Source: Candidatus Methanimicrococcus labiotermitis (GTDB taxonomy: Archaea > Halobacteriota > Methanosarcinia > Methanosarcinales > Methanosarcinaceae). Taken from it: a DNA stretch of 47,997 bases. The DNA is taken from assembly GCA_009784005.1 (NCBI GenBank), contig WRCE01000011.1:1-47997 (forward strand), read 5' to 3'. The stretch's first letter is position 1. Each line of letters opens with the position of its first letter. Position numbers and translations under genes: made by a program. This document shows, one piece after another, positions 9,121 to 18,686 of the stretch. The notes beneath the pieces are model-generated. The model was not told where the DNA came from, made no database searches, and saw only the letters and a program-made list of their open reading frames with translations.

Positions 9121-9142
9121 GATTCTTGCTGTTGCCAAATGA

Positions 9143-10264
9143 TTAATTCTTCCTATTTCGGTTCAAATATTTTTCAAACTCCGCCTGACTTCCCGGCTGA
9201 AGCCCCATTTTTTTGAGCTGCTCGATGACGCTTTTCGCGTCTCTTTGCCGTTCATTTAAAGAAACGTCGCGGTCAAAGTTCACAACGCCTTCCAGTTTGG
9301 AATCGGCGGCAATAATGGATGTAACGACGTTCGCGCCGGCGTTGATACGGTCAACCATGCCGGGAATGCCGGCAACGTCTAAAGACGCCGGAATGAACCT
9401 GTCAGGGAAAACAAAGCGCAGAACGGCAATAACCTTTAATTCCATCAAATCGGACGCGTGCGTTGTTTCTGCCAAAAGCGTTCCGGGCTGCGGTTCAAAG
9501 GTCATCACGCGGACTTGGTCGGGGTCTGACTGCTGCATTCCGCGGACGGAAACGATGGCGGATTCGATGTCATCTGAAACGGACGGGTGAACGGAAACGC
9601 CGCCGGATAATTTCATTTTGGAGAAGCCTGTGAGGATGCCGTCTTCTATGCAGATTCCGGCAGCTTTGGCTGAATTTCGGGCGCGGACGCGGCCTTCAAA
9701 ACTTTGTCCGGTGCGCAGTTTGGCATACAGTTCCTTTTGATACGTTTCCTGATAAAGAGCGAAAAAACCGGCGCCTTCTTTTTGAAGCGCGAAAATGAAA
9801 TCGTCATCAACAACGCCGGGGGAAACCATGACAGGAAGACCCGTTGTTTCTTTGGCGATTTTGACGAATTCCAAAAGATTTTCAGGGCGGTCATGAAAAT
9901 GAGGGTCTTCGCCCATCGTTAAGTCGATCATGTGAATGCCTTCGCCCTTTAATTGAGCGCACGTTTCCCGGAGTTCTTCCGGCGTTAAACGGTAGCGCTC
10001 AATGCCGTTGGCGGCGTTGTAATAGCAAAAAGCGCATTTGTTTTTGCAGTACGTGGAAAAATAAACAAAACTGTAAAGGTAGATATTTTTTGAAAAAAAG
10101 TGCTCACGAACCGAAGCGGCCGCCGAAAACATTTTTTGAAGGCTCGCCTGATCCGTTGTCGAAAGCATTTGACGGATATCTTCATCCGATATCGGTTTTT
10201 TTTGAATGATATCGTTAATGAATTGATGATATTCCGCCTGACTCATTTTTGAAAAAAAATCCAT
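9143..10264 (-). CDS. pylB: 3-methylornithine synthase PylB (radical SAM)
   Basis: 373 residues from the chosen start. PylB is a radical-SAM lysine mutase that converts L-lysine to (3R)-3-methyl-D-ornithine, the first pyrrolysine step. The [4Fe-4S] motif is CKNKCAFC (C73, C77, C80) in the conserved block YFSTYCKNKCAFCYYN. Other family blocks: MIDLTMGEDPHFH, LYQETYQKELYAKLRTGQSF and FIPASLDVAGIPGMVDRINA. The start at 10264 (MDFFSKMSQAEYHQF) is preferred over a longer frame from 10336, because GGGGGT sits just upstream of it and the extra 24 residues do not look like PylB. Stop is TAA at 9143-9145. Confidence 0.96.
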   Translation of the reverse strand: MDFFSKMSQAEYHQFINDIIQKKPISDEDIRQMLSTTDQASLQKMFSAAASVREHFFSKNIYLYSFVYFSTYCKNKCAFCYYNAANGIERYRLTPEELRETCAQLKGEGIHMIDLTMGEDPHFHDRPENLLEFVKIAKETTGLPVMVSPGVVDDDFIFALQKEGAGFFALYQETYQKELYAKLRTGQSFEGRVRARNSAKAAGICIEDGILTGFSKMKLSGGVSVHPSVSDDIESAIVSVRGMQQSDPDQVRVMTFEPQPGTLLAETTHASDLMELKVIAVLRFVFPDRFIPASLDVAGIPGMVDRINAGANVVTSIIAADSKLEGVVNFDRDVSLNERQRDAKSVIEQLKKMGLQPGSQAEFEKYLNRNRKN

Positions 10265-10332
10265 ATTGTACCCCCGGTTTAATCCTTTGTCTGCGATTTG
10301 TTTGTGATCCCCTTCACTTTCCCGCCGCGTCT

Positions 10333-11814
<1,482 letters not shown>

Positions 11815-11863
11815 AGCCGAAATTAATTTGTGTGATTGGTTGTGTTGATTGCGTTTGTTTTGG

Positions 11864-12040
11864 TTGATTATTTGGGTTGATTATTTGGGTTGATTATTTG
11901 GGTTGATTATTTGGGTTGTTTGTGCCGATTATTTGGATTGTTTGTGCCGATTGTTTGTGATTGTTGTGTTAAGTTCTCGAATTTATCTCAAATTTTCTCA
12001 AATTTTCTCAAATTTTCTCGAATTTATCTCAAATTTAAAC
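11864..12040. repeat. 13-bp and 10-bp tandem repeats upstream of pylT
   Basis: Four perfect 13-bp copies of TTGATTATTTGGG (11864-11915) are followed by decayed copies, then by 10-bp copies close to TCTCAAATTT (about 11985-12035). The array sits where the pyl operon promoter would be expected. Confidence 0.9.
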
Positions 12041-12052
12041 TCTTTTTCTTAG

Positions 12053-12168
12053 TTAATAACTTTCCCAATTCTCCAAAAAGCCGGCATGTGCGCTGCCGTT
12101 GTCGATATAATTACAACGCGCATGAATGGTGTCGCCGGCGATTTCATCATGAATCAAGCCGGCAGCTG
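12053..12168 (-). other. probable frameshifted C-terminal end of the toroid protein gene
   Basis: Directly downstream of the TAG that ends the toroid protein gene, the -1 frame stays open for about 39 codons with codon choice like the neighbouring genes. It encodes AAAGLIHDEIAGDTIHARCN and ends in GFLENWESY and TAA. A one-base slip at CTTTAG (12169-12174) would give a smooth join. It may be the true C-terminus after a sequencing error, a real frameshift mutation or programmed frameshifting; or it may be chance. I favour a genuine former or current extension. Confidence 0.5.
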
Positions 12169-13014
12169 CTAAAGCGTTAAAAGGGCGAGCGCTGTTGTGT
12201 TCAAGTCGTTTTCCCAAGAACCGTTGTCGTTTTGAGCGGCGAGAAGCCATGAAAGAGATTGGCCCGCTTCACTTTTTTGACCGCAGAGAAGCAGTGCTTG
12301 AAGCACCAGACAACTTGTCGCGGGGTAACTCCAATAACCGTCTTTGCGAACGAAAAGCAGGTCATTCGTTTTTTTGGAAATGAATTCAAAAACCGCAGTA
12401 TCGGCTTTTTCACCGAACTGCCCCAAACTCTTTTGTTTCCAAAGGGCTGTCAGAATCAGCGCCGTCGTTCCGGGATGCCGCCAGTTCGGATTATCATTAT
12501 TGCAGATAGCCAAACAGACATCTTCTTGGGCAACGCCGGCATCGGCCAACGCCGACAAAACGTATGCCGTGTTGTAAATGTCATTCGCCGCGTCCCCCCA
12601 ATGACTTTTGCACGAGGTCAGATAAGAAACGGCGGATTCGTGGGCCGCCAAAATGTCTTTGTTGTCCAAACCTTTCGCCCGAGCCTCTAAAATGGAAAAA
12701 GACGCGAAGAGGCATGAGGCGGCGCGGGCTGTGTCGCGGATATCGCCGAATGAACCGTTGCCGAATGAACCGTTATCGTTCTGTTTCTCTAAAAGCGTGT
12801 GGATATACAAAAACGCGATTTGGGGGTAATTCCAGTAAAGGTGAGATAAAATCAGATTGGAAAGCTCTTTGGGGCCGATTTCTCGCAAAGCGTCTTTTGA
12901 TTTTGAAAAATGTATTGAAACCCATGAGAAACCCGCGTCAGCCGCATCCGCTGCGCCCGCGGGTAAACCGGAAGGACCCTCTTTGAAGACGCGCGCGACC
13001 TTGCAGGATGTCAT
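12169..13014 (-). CDS. alpha/alpha-toroid (prenyltransferase / squalene-cyclase-like) repeat protein, ends in TAG
   Basis: 281 residues. Helical-hairpin repeats carry the QW-like and prenyltransferase signatures: QNDNGSFGNG, DIYNTAYVLSALADAG, NPNWRHPGTTALILTAL, DGYWSYPATSCLVLQAL, and a final AAQNDNGSWENDLNTTALAL. The fold is that of protein prenyltransferase beta subunits and squalene-hopene cyclases. No cyclase DXDD motif is seen, so the role is unassigned. Start ATG 13014 follows GGAAAG. The stop TAG (12169-12171) is unusual here. Reading through it as pyrrolysine adds only four residues before TGA; a -1 shift adds about 40. It lies on the pyl strand, upstream of pylT. Confidence 0.8.
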   Translation of the reverse strand: MTSCKVARVFKEGPSGLPAGAADAADAGFSWVSIHFSKSKDALREIGPKELSNLILSHLYWNYPQIAFLYIHTLLEKQNDNGSFGNGSFGDIRDTARAASCLFASFSILEARAKGLDNKDILAAHESAVSYLTSCKSHWGDAANDIYNTAYVLSALADAGVAQEDVCLAICNNDNPNWRHPGTTALILTALWKQKSLGQFGEKADTAVFEFISKKTNDLLFVRKDGYWSYPATSCLVLQALLLCGQKSEAGQSLSWLLAAQNDNGSWENDLNTTALALLTL

Positions 13015-13035
13015 GTTATTCTTTCCAAATTGTTT

Positions 13036-13125
13036 TTTGTTCCAAATTTGTTTGTTCCAAATTTGTTTGTTCCAAATTTGTTTGTTCCAAATTTGTTTGT
13101 TCCAAATTTGTTTGTTCCAAATTTG
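13036..13125. repeat. 15-bp tandem repeat, six copies
   Basis: Six perfect copies of TTTGTTCCAAATTTG directly upstream of the toroid protein gene. The 15-bp period keeps frames open on both strands (five-residue periodic KFGTN on the minus strand), which creates spurious ORFs. Confidence 0.95.
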
Positions 13126-13769
13126 TTCCTTCTGATCCGAATCTGTTCAAAACCGGTTCCAAAGTCCGGTTTCCGATTTGGATTTAATAATCTGTTTTTT
13201 GAATGGAATGAATAAAGAATGATGTGCTGATATATAGAAGTATCAAAAAACAAAGTGTCAAAAATTTTTAAGAAAAGTCTGAAAATTAAGGAGATAACAG
13301 AGTTTTTGGAGAGCTTCCATGTAAATCTTGGAAAATTTACATGGGAGCTCATGCGTGTGTTTTTATATGGTTTGTGGTTATAGAATGTGTGGTTTCAGAT
13401 TTCATTAAAACTTTTCAGCTTTAAGAAAATCCAAAAGCAAATTTCAAAAAGATCTGACGATATAAAAACTTTTCCGTTTTTTAAGGGGAAATTCATAAAA
13501 AAATGACAAATACACATTGAAAAAATCGTATTGCATTGAAACAATACAAAGATATTCTAATACTCGGATTCGTCAAAAAATTACAATACTATTGTTATAC
13601 TGATTTCGTGTGAACCCTGAGAAAATCAAATATAAAAATAAGTGAATAATAGAGATTGAGATTTATGGAAATACGAAGATATATATATGAGCGGATGAAA
13701 ATGTTGACATATTAACCTTTTATAAAATTCAAACATTATGATTCATAGAAAATTATTGGAGGCAAAAAT
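13126..13769. other. AT-rich intergenic region between divergent genes
   Basis: No gene is seen in this 640-bp stretch. It is markedly AT-rich and contains one long inverted repeat (13311-13350) and several short TA-rich runs that could serve as archaeal box A elements for the gene starting at 13770. Confidence 0.7.
13311..13350. other. 16-bp inverted repeat with 8-nt loop
   Basis: Left arm GAGCTTCCATGTAAAT (13311-13326), loop CTTGGAAA, right arm ATTTACATGGGAGCTC (13335-13350). The single mismatch becomes a U-G pair in RNA. It has no T tract on either side, so it is not a typical terminator; a small structured RNA or the relic of a mobile element are both possible. Confidence 0.7.
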
Positions 13770-14072
13770 TTGATATGGTTGATTATTCAAAGATTCATCG
13801 GAATCCCCGGCTTAAAAACAATTGTCAGCGCAGCAGGTCTTCGCGACCTTCCCGGTTTTGAGTCAAACATCGGAAGAGAGGACAGAGTCCTTCGCGTCTG
13901 CATCGGCGCCGCCGCTTTGGTCGCTTTGCTGTTCGTCAAACAAGGATTTTTGGCCCGTTACCTGCTCGGTTTGGCAGCGTTCGTCGGTTTAGTCACCGCC
14001 TACACAAAATACTCTCCCGTTTATTCCTTGATTGGTGAAAATACCCGAAAAAAGAAAGGAAAGAAAAAATAA
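13770..14072 (+). CDS. DUF2892 (YgaP-like) membrane protein
   Basis: 100 residues. The block NIGREDRVLRVCIGAAALVA, a second hydrophobic segment (LLGLAAFVGLVTAY) and the ending SPVYSLIGENTRK match the DUF2892 family, which supplies the two-helix transmembrane domain of YgaP rhodanese proteins. The usual Cys-Pro before the final Tyr is Ser-Pro here. No rhodanese domain is attached. Start is TTG at 13770, seven bases after GGAGG (13758-13762). The C-terminus is Lys-rich. Function unknown. Confidence 0.8.
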   Translation: MIWLIIQRFIGIPGLKTIVSAAGLRDLPGFESNIGREDRVLRVCIGAAALVALLFVKQGFLARYLLGLAAFVGLVTAYTKYSPVYSLIGENTRKKKGKKK

Positions 14073-14092
14073 TTTTATTTTATTTCTTGATT

Positions 14093-14116
14093 AAAACGGA
14101 ATGGTTTTCCGTTTTT
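14093..14116 (+). terminator. hairpin terminator after the DUF2892 gene
   Basis: AAAACGGAA (14093-14101), loop TGGTT, TTCCGTTTT (14107-14115) running into a T tract. Confidence 0.7.
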
Positions 14117-14130
14117 CTCATAACTTTTTT

Positions 14131-14153
14131 TATAAAAACAGAAACGATTCTGT
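14131..14153 (-). terminator. hairpin terminator for the aSelBL gene
   Basis: Perfect arms ACAGAA (14138-14143) and TTCTGT (14148-14153) around a 4-nt loop. Read on the minus strand the hairpin is followed by a T tract, just beyond the stop of the gene at 14163. Confidence 0.6.
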
Positions 14154-14162
14154 GAAAACGAA

Positions 14163-15218
14163 TCAAACAACCTTTCCGGTCGCCGTAAACCGCTGATTTT
14201 CTTCTAAACTCGCGAACAAGAATAAGTCGTCTTTGCTGTAAGCGATTTTTTTGTTGCCCTCTAACTTTAAAATACCTGTTTCACCGGCATTGATTTTTTC
14301 TTTCTCGGCGCCGCCGACCGTTATTTTCTTCACGCGGACGGGGTCGGATTGAAGGCCGGCAAACATGTGCAAAACATCATCCGATTTGATGCCGTTTTTA
14401 GCGAATTTTGAAAGCGTGCATTCCATTTCAAATTCCGACGCGATTAATTCGCCGCCGGAAAGCAAAAATCCGCGTTCGAGTTCACGCTCGAGAAGCCCTT
14501 TCAGACTGACGCCGACGCGGGAGCCTGTGCCTGTTTCTTTGACGTCGATGTCATGCGTTTGGATGGAACGGATATCGACTTTTTTATCCACCGGATACAA
14601 ACCGATTTTATCGTGGGTGTGAATCGTCCCCTGCAAAACCTTCCCGAGAATAACGATGCCGATGCCGGTCACGTTAAAAAAGTGGTCGATGACAACGCGC
14701 GGCGGCAAACTGTCTTTGGCCTTTTGACCGGCGGCAATTTCAGCACCGATTTTATGAATTCTGTCTTTAAGACCGTCAATCCCTTCAAAAGCGTTCGGCG
14801 CGTCCTTGTTGGTGTTTAAAGAAACGATTTCCCAATTTTCAAGAACAGTTCCTGCCGTAATCTTTTTGAGCTTTTCCTTGAAAGCGTCAATTTCCAAAGC
14901 GTAGCTTGTATCTGATTTTGTGATGACGATAACGCCGTGTTTGAATTGAAGCAGATCCAGCGCCACAATACATTCGCCGACCGTCTGCGTTAAACCGTTG
15001 GGCGTCACGCAAAGAACCGCCATGTCGGCCAAATTCAGCGCCGCGACGATTGATTTCATTGATTTCGGATAAGACTTGGCGTCGACGTAAACATATTTCT
15101 GCTCGTGGCGGTCATCATCAAATAATGTAATATCGGAATCCGTTCCCTTTTTGCCGAGTTTTGAAGCAAGACTTGTCCGGCCGCTTTTCTCATCGCCGAT
15201 GATTGCAATATTGGTCAT
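14163..15218 (-). CDS. aSelBL-type EF-Tu/SelB-like factor with degenerate G domain
   Basis: 351 residues: a translational-GTPase-like domain (about 1-175) and two EF-Tu-type beta barrels (about 175-351, with PPRVVIDHFFNVTGIGIVI and GKVLQGTIHTHDKIGLYPV). The C-terminal SECIS-binding domain of true SelB is absent. Nucleotide motifs are damaged: the P-loop is GDEKSGRTS with Arg14 in place of Lys, the DxPGH region is DAKSY (46-50), and NKxD is TKSD (100-103). This fits the archaeal SelB-like family aSelBL, once proposed to be a pyrrolysyl-tRNA elongation factor, although its distribution is wider than pyrrolysine use. The gene is on the same strand as pylTSBCD, about 2.3 kb upstream of pylT. Function unproven. 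Confidence 0.85.
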   Translation of the reverse strand: MTNIAIIGDEKSGRTSLASKLGKKGTDSDITLFDDDRHEQKYVYVDAKSYPKSMKSIVAALNLADMAVLCVTPNGLTQTVGECIVALDLLQFKHGVIVITKSDTSYALEIDAFKEKLKKITAGTVLENWEIVSLNTNKDAPNAFEGIDGLKDRIHKIGAEIAAGQKAKDSLPPRVVIDHFFNVTGIGIVILGKVLQGTIHTHDKIGLYPVDKKVDIRSIQTHDIDVKETGTGSRVGVSLKGLLERELERGFLLSGGELIASEFEMECTLSKFAKNGIKSDDVLHMFAGLQSDPVRVKKITVGGAEKEKINAGETGILKLEGNKKIAYSKDDLFLFASLEENQRFTATGKVV

Positions 15219-15478
15219 TTGAATCTGTTCCCCTGAATGTCCTTTGAAAAATGTAATTGAAATGTCTTTTGAAATGTTGTTTTTGAAATATGATTCTAAA
15301 TCTGTTTCAAATATATGAGTCTTTTTTCAAGTTTTGGATTTTCACAGAAAGTAAAAAGGATGAAGATAATAATAAAAAGTCTTAAATTTTTAAAAAATAA
15401 TCCTCTTTTATTATGACCCTTATCATGACCCAACTTTATTCCCATGAATCGTTTAATTAATTATGCGGAGGAACTTGA

Positions 15479-16033
15479 GTGAAATATAAAACCGTTTTTC
15501 TCCTTTCGTTTATTCTTGTCATTGTTTCTGCCGCCGGGTGTTTGAATGACCCTCATGAAAAACATTTTGACTTCAGTTCTCTCAATCCGCTGAATAAAGA
15601 CATTGAACCCTATCAATTTCATCCCGAAAATATACCATCGGGAGAGGATGTGGTTGTGTACCGCCCGAGTTTTAATTTTTCATTACCCGCTTATCAATAC
15701 GAATCTTTAGTGCCTGAGTCTGACATGGCTTTTTACGGCACGGTTCAAACGATCAACACATCTGAATGGCTTGTTATTGACGAGAAATTCAATTTCATTA
15801 TTACGCCGGTTATTTTTGAAATAGATGATCTGATTAAAGGAGAAAATACAGAAACGGTTGTTGTTACAATTTGGGGCGGTCAAATCGATGATTACATAAT
15901 GACTGATTATTCATATCCGTTGATATGGGATTTAAGAGAGGGGCAACAATATCTTGTTTATCTCAAAAAGGATGGCAACACGGGAAATTATTATATTATG
16001 GCTCCGACCGGTCTCTTTGTTGTATTAAACTGA
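15479..16033 (+). CDS. predicted lipoprotein
   Basis: 184 residues. An N-terminal signal of Lys residues plus a hydrophobic core ends in the lipobox SAAGC (Cys21), so it is probably lipid-anchored outside the membrane. The mature part is acidic, with an all-beta look (IFEIDDLIKGENTETVVVTI, GQQYLVYLKKDG); the phrase on an outgoing 'flow' of hydrophobic/polar alternation suggests one beta-sandwich. I do not recognise a named family. GTG start at 15479 with GCGGAGGA upstream. It converges on the GNAT gene with only 36 bases between stops. Confidence 0.75.
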   Translation: MKYKTVFLLSFILVIVSAAGCLNDPHEKHFDFSSLNPLNKDIEPYQFHPENIPSGEDVVVYRPSFNFSLPAYQYESLVPESDMAFYGTVQTINTSEWLVIDEKFNFIITPVIFEIDDLIKGENTETVVVTIWGGQIDDYIMTDYSYPLIWDLREGQQYLVYLKKDGNTGNYYIMAPTGLFVVLN

Positions 16034-16069
16034 GTTCGATTTTCAGGTTTTGGATTTTCAGGTTTTGAT

Positions 16070-16708
16070 TCAGGTTTTGGACTTTGACCCGTCCCTCAAA
16101 GATTTTCTCATAATGATGCCTGTACCTGAAGGATATGTGCCTGAAGAACCTGTGCCTGAAGAACCTGTGCCTGAATTTTCCAATGCCGGAAAGAAATCCG
16201 GAATCACGGCAACCGTTTCAAAACCTTCTTTTTGATACATTGTATAGGCGTTTTGCCAATCGCCGTTCACCAACAAAATAGCGCTCTTCGGCTGATATTT
16301 TCGTTGAATGGTCTCCAAAAGGCCCATGAACAGTTTCTTGCCGATCTGCCCGCCGCGAAAAGACGGATCAACGGCAACGGATGAAATGTATAATTCCTCC
16401 CCGTCATCACGGTGCGTTTCGTAAACGGAATGGTTTAAATTAAAATTGGAATACGGAATATTTGCCGAACCTTCTGAACCTTCAGAAAAAGCCCAAAGCT
16501 CTGATGAAATGTAACCGGCAATTTTCCTTTCGTTTCCGGTGTCGGCAACCGCCACCAAAAACCCGTCGGAAAAAACGGCGATTCTGTCTTCAAACACCTT
16601 TTTGGATTCTATCACATCGGAGTGAAAAGAAAGATGTTCAATCCCCATGATGCCGCCAATATCATCTGCGGCAGCCTTTCTTATTGTGACAGTGACTTGA
16701 TTTTCCAT
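16070..16708 (-). CDS. GNAT family N-acetyltransferase
   Basis: 212 residues. The GNAT core is clear: ISSVAVDPSFRGGQIGKKLF supplies the acetyl-CoA motif A (R/Q-x-x-G-x-G/A variant), followed by LLVNGDWQNAYTMYQKEGFE (motif B). It resembles RimI-like acetyltransferases, but the substrate cannot be told. After the core the protein has a short tail of Gly-Thr-Gly-Ser-Ser repeats encoded by a 15-bp tandem repeat (about 16118-16180), then an Arg/Lys-rich end. The repeat is in frame and was probably added by expansion. Confidence 0.85.
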   Translation of the reverse strand: MENQVTVTIRKAAADDIGGIMGIEHLSFHSDVIESKKVFEDRIAVFSDGFLVAVADTGNERKIAGYISSELWAFSEGSEGSANIPYSNFNLNHSVYETHRDDGEELYISSVAVDPSFRGGQIGKKLFMGLLETIQRKYQPKSAILLVNGDWQNAYTMYQKEGFETVAVIPDFFPALENSGTGSSGTGSSGTYPSGTGIIMRKSLRDGSKSKT

Positions 16709-16745
16709 AACAGAAAAAGGGATGGGGACTTAATAAACCTTGAGC

Positions 16746-16796
16746 TAAAAAAATAAGAAAAATGAGAAAAATAAGAAAAATAAGAAAAAAAGAAAA
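16746..16796. repeat. short A-rich repeat
   Basis: Copies of a unit near AAATAAGAAAA fill part of the gap between the GNAT gene and the second bactofilin-like gene. Confidence 0.75.
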
Positions 16797-16822
16797 TAAG
16801 AGCTGATTTTTTTCAAAAAAAA

Positions 16823-18421
16823 TTAAATGTAAGGCGGGTACTCTTTTCGTTTGGTTTTGACAGGCTTAAAGCGCTGTTCATACCATGTTTTTATTGCTTT
16901 CCGGTCAACCGAATCCGGTTCGGCCTTTGGCTGTTCATCGGCCGCTTTGTTTTCAAGAATCTCGGAAGACTGAACCGAAGACTTATCTCCGGCGGGCTTC
17001 TGCCTAACGGAAGCAGGGGGAACGGATTTCAGAACAGGCTTAGTTTCCGGTTCGATTTCTTCAAAAACAATTTTTTGATTTGCCTTTCGCAAATTTTCAG
17101 GCGTTGAGCGGCCGGCGTTTGCTCTGGCGCCTTCGTTTGCTTTGGCGGGACTGCTTGTTACTTTAACTTCTTCATATTGGAATTGACCGGATTCCGCCTT
17201 TGAATCCGGAGAAATCGAAATCGTTGTCGCTTCTTTTTGAGAGGCGGGCTCAAGACAACCGGATACTGCCACCCAACGGGCTTCTTTTTTGCGTTTGTCG
17301 GCCGCGGCGCCGGTCTGACCGCTTCGGGCATGATTTGAGTCAAACGCCGGCCAAGGCCTTGATTTTGACAATGACGCGCGTTCGGATTTTTCTTCTTCCG
17401 GCCCGGCGATTCCCGGTTCGGTCGTTTCGGGTCCGGCGCTTAAAATTTCGGCGTTTACCGCCGGTCCTCTTTCATCGGGTTTATCGGAATCATCATCAAT
17501 TGCAACGACGCCGAAAGGCGTTACAACGGTTTTCTGAGCGCCGGTCCGGCGGCGCGGCGCGGATTCCTGCGGATTGGAAGAAGGCAAAAGTTCGACTTCC
17601 GGCATTTCATCCTCAGGAACTGCCGGGTCAATAGTTGTTTGACGTTTTCCTTTGCTCTTTTTCTCCAGTTGAAATTGAGGGGTTGTTGATGAGCCTGATT
17701 CAATGATTTCGACGCCTTCGTTTTCTGCCGAATCGGCGGCGGTTTTTGAGCTTTCCGGCGCCCCTTCCACTGCAACGCCGATGCTTTTCGTCCCTTCTTC
17801 AATCTCGCCTTCAGCCTCTGCTGCAATCTCGCCTTCATCTTTTTCAAGATTCGATTCAACCTCAGCATCATCTTTTTCAAGATTCGATTCAATTTCTCCT
17901 TCATCTTTTTCAATATTCTCTTCAAAATCTTCTTCAAAGCCCTCTTCAAAGTCCTCTTCAAAATCCTCTGCAAGCTCTGCCGGCGCCGCAACGTTAAAAG
18001 CACGGACGGTCACTTTTGTGATATCGCCGATTTTTTGAATGTCCGCTTTGCCGATGACTTCCATTCTTTTACCGTCGGCATAACCGATTTCGCAGCCTTC
18101 CATGATTGTAAGAGTGCCGCCGCTTACAATGGATTGGACAACGGCTTTTTGAAAAACGGAAACGTCGCCTGTTGCCGAAACTTTCCCTTTGATTCTGGAC
18201 AGGGGGCCGATGATGATATCGGCGGCCTCTACATTCCCTTCCGCGATGACGCCTTTGCCGAATTGAATGTTGCCGTTTATTTTAATGTTTTTCCAAAAAC
18301 GAGAACCTGAGCCGACAATGACGTTGCCGTGGATGATAAGATTATCATCAAAAAGAGAATTTTTGGGAATGATGTAAGTATCGGATGTGGCGTGAAAACG
18401 AATATTCTTGGAAGAAATCAT
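16823..18421 (-). CDS. bactofilin-like polymer-forming protein with long acidic tail
   Basis: 532 residues. Residues about 15-145 form a beta-helix of short repeats (NLIIHGNVIVGSGSRFW, INGNIQFGKGVIAEGNVEAA, IIIGPLSRIKGKVSATGDVS, GGTLTIMEGCEIGY), the polymer-forming (bactofilin) pattern. The rest is a disordered tail: Glu/Asp/Phe repeats (FEEDFEEG and variants) and Leu-Glu-Lys-Asp repeats at about 150-210, then mixed charged and Pro-rich sequence with a basic C-terminus. It is a paralogue of the protein encoded at 1017-2429 and lies downstream of dnaG on the same strand. ATG start at 18421. A cytoskeletal or envelope scaffold role is inference from bacteria. Confidence 0.78.
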   Translation of the reverse strand: MISSKNIRFHATSDTYIIPKNSLFDDNLIIHGNVIVGSGSRFWKNIKINGNIQFGKGVIAEGNVEAADIIIGPLSRIKGKVSATGDVSVFQKAVVQSIVSGGTLTIMEGCEIGYADGKRMEVIGKADIQKIGDITKVTVRAFNVAAPAELAEDFEEDFEEGFEEDFEENIEKDEGEIESNLEKDDAEVESNLEKDEGEIAAEAEGEIEEGTKSIGVAVEGAPESSKTAADSAENEGVEIIESGSSTTPQFQLEKKSKGKRQTTIDPAVPEDEMPEVELLPSSNPQESAPRRRTGAQKTVVTPFGVVAIDDDSDKPDERGPAVNAEILSAGPETTEPGIAGPEEEKSERASLSKSRPWPAFDSNHARSGQTGAAADKRKKEARWVAVSGCLEPASQKEATTISISPDSKAESGQFQYEEVKVTSSPAKANEGARANAGRSTPENLRKANQKIVFEEIEPETKPVLKSVPPASVRQKPAGDKSSVQSSEILENKAADEQPKAEPDSVDRKAIKTWYEQRFKPVKTKRKEYPPYI

Positions 18422-18686
18422 GCTGTTAAAATCACTTACAATTATTTAAACATCATGTAAACTGAAATTGAAGCCTCCGCCTTGTTTCAGCCCGGATTTT
18501 CTCTCCCGTCGCGAATGACGGCGAAACGGCGCAAAGGGCGGCAAAGGGCGCAAGAACCTGAAAAAAATGTTTGGGGACCGAAACACGCCGTTTTGTTTTG
18601 AAACTGCGCGCTCAGCCCTTAAAAAAAAATTGAAGATCATGATGAGAAAGGAAAAAAGGTATTTTGCTCTCCTCATGACCCTGAAA

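Noticed and set aside
13011..13352. 113-codon minus-strand frame ending with an ATGA overlap at the toroid gene start
   Set aside because: The second half is a five-residue repeat from the 15-bp array and the first half is AT-rich spacer including the hairpin; no ribosome binding site or family.
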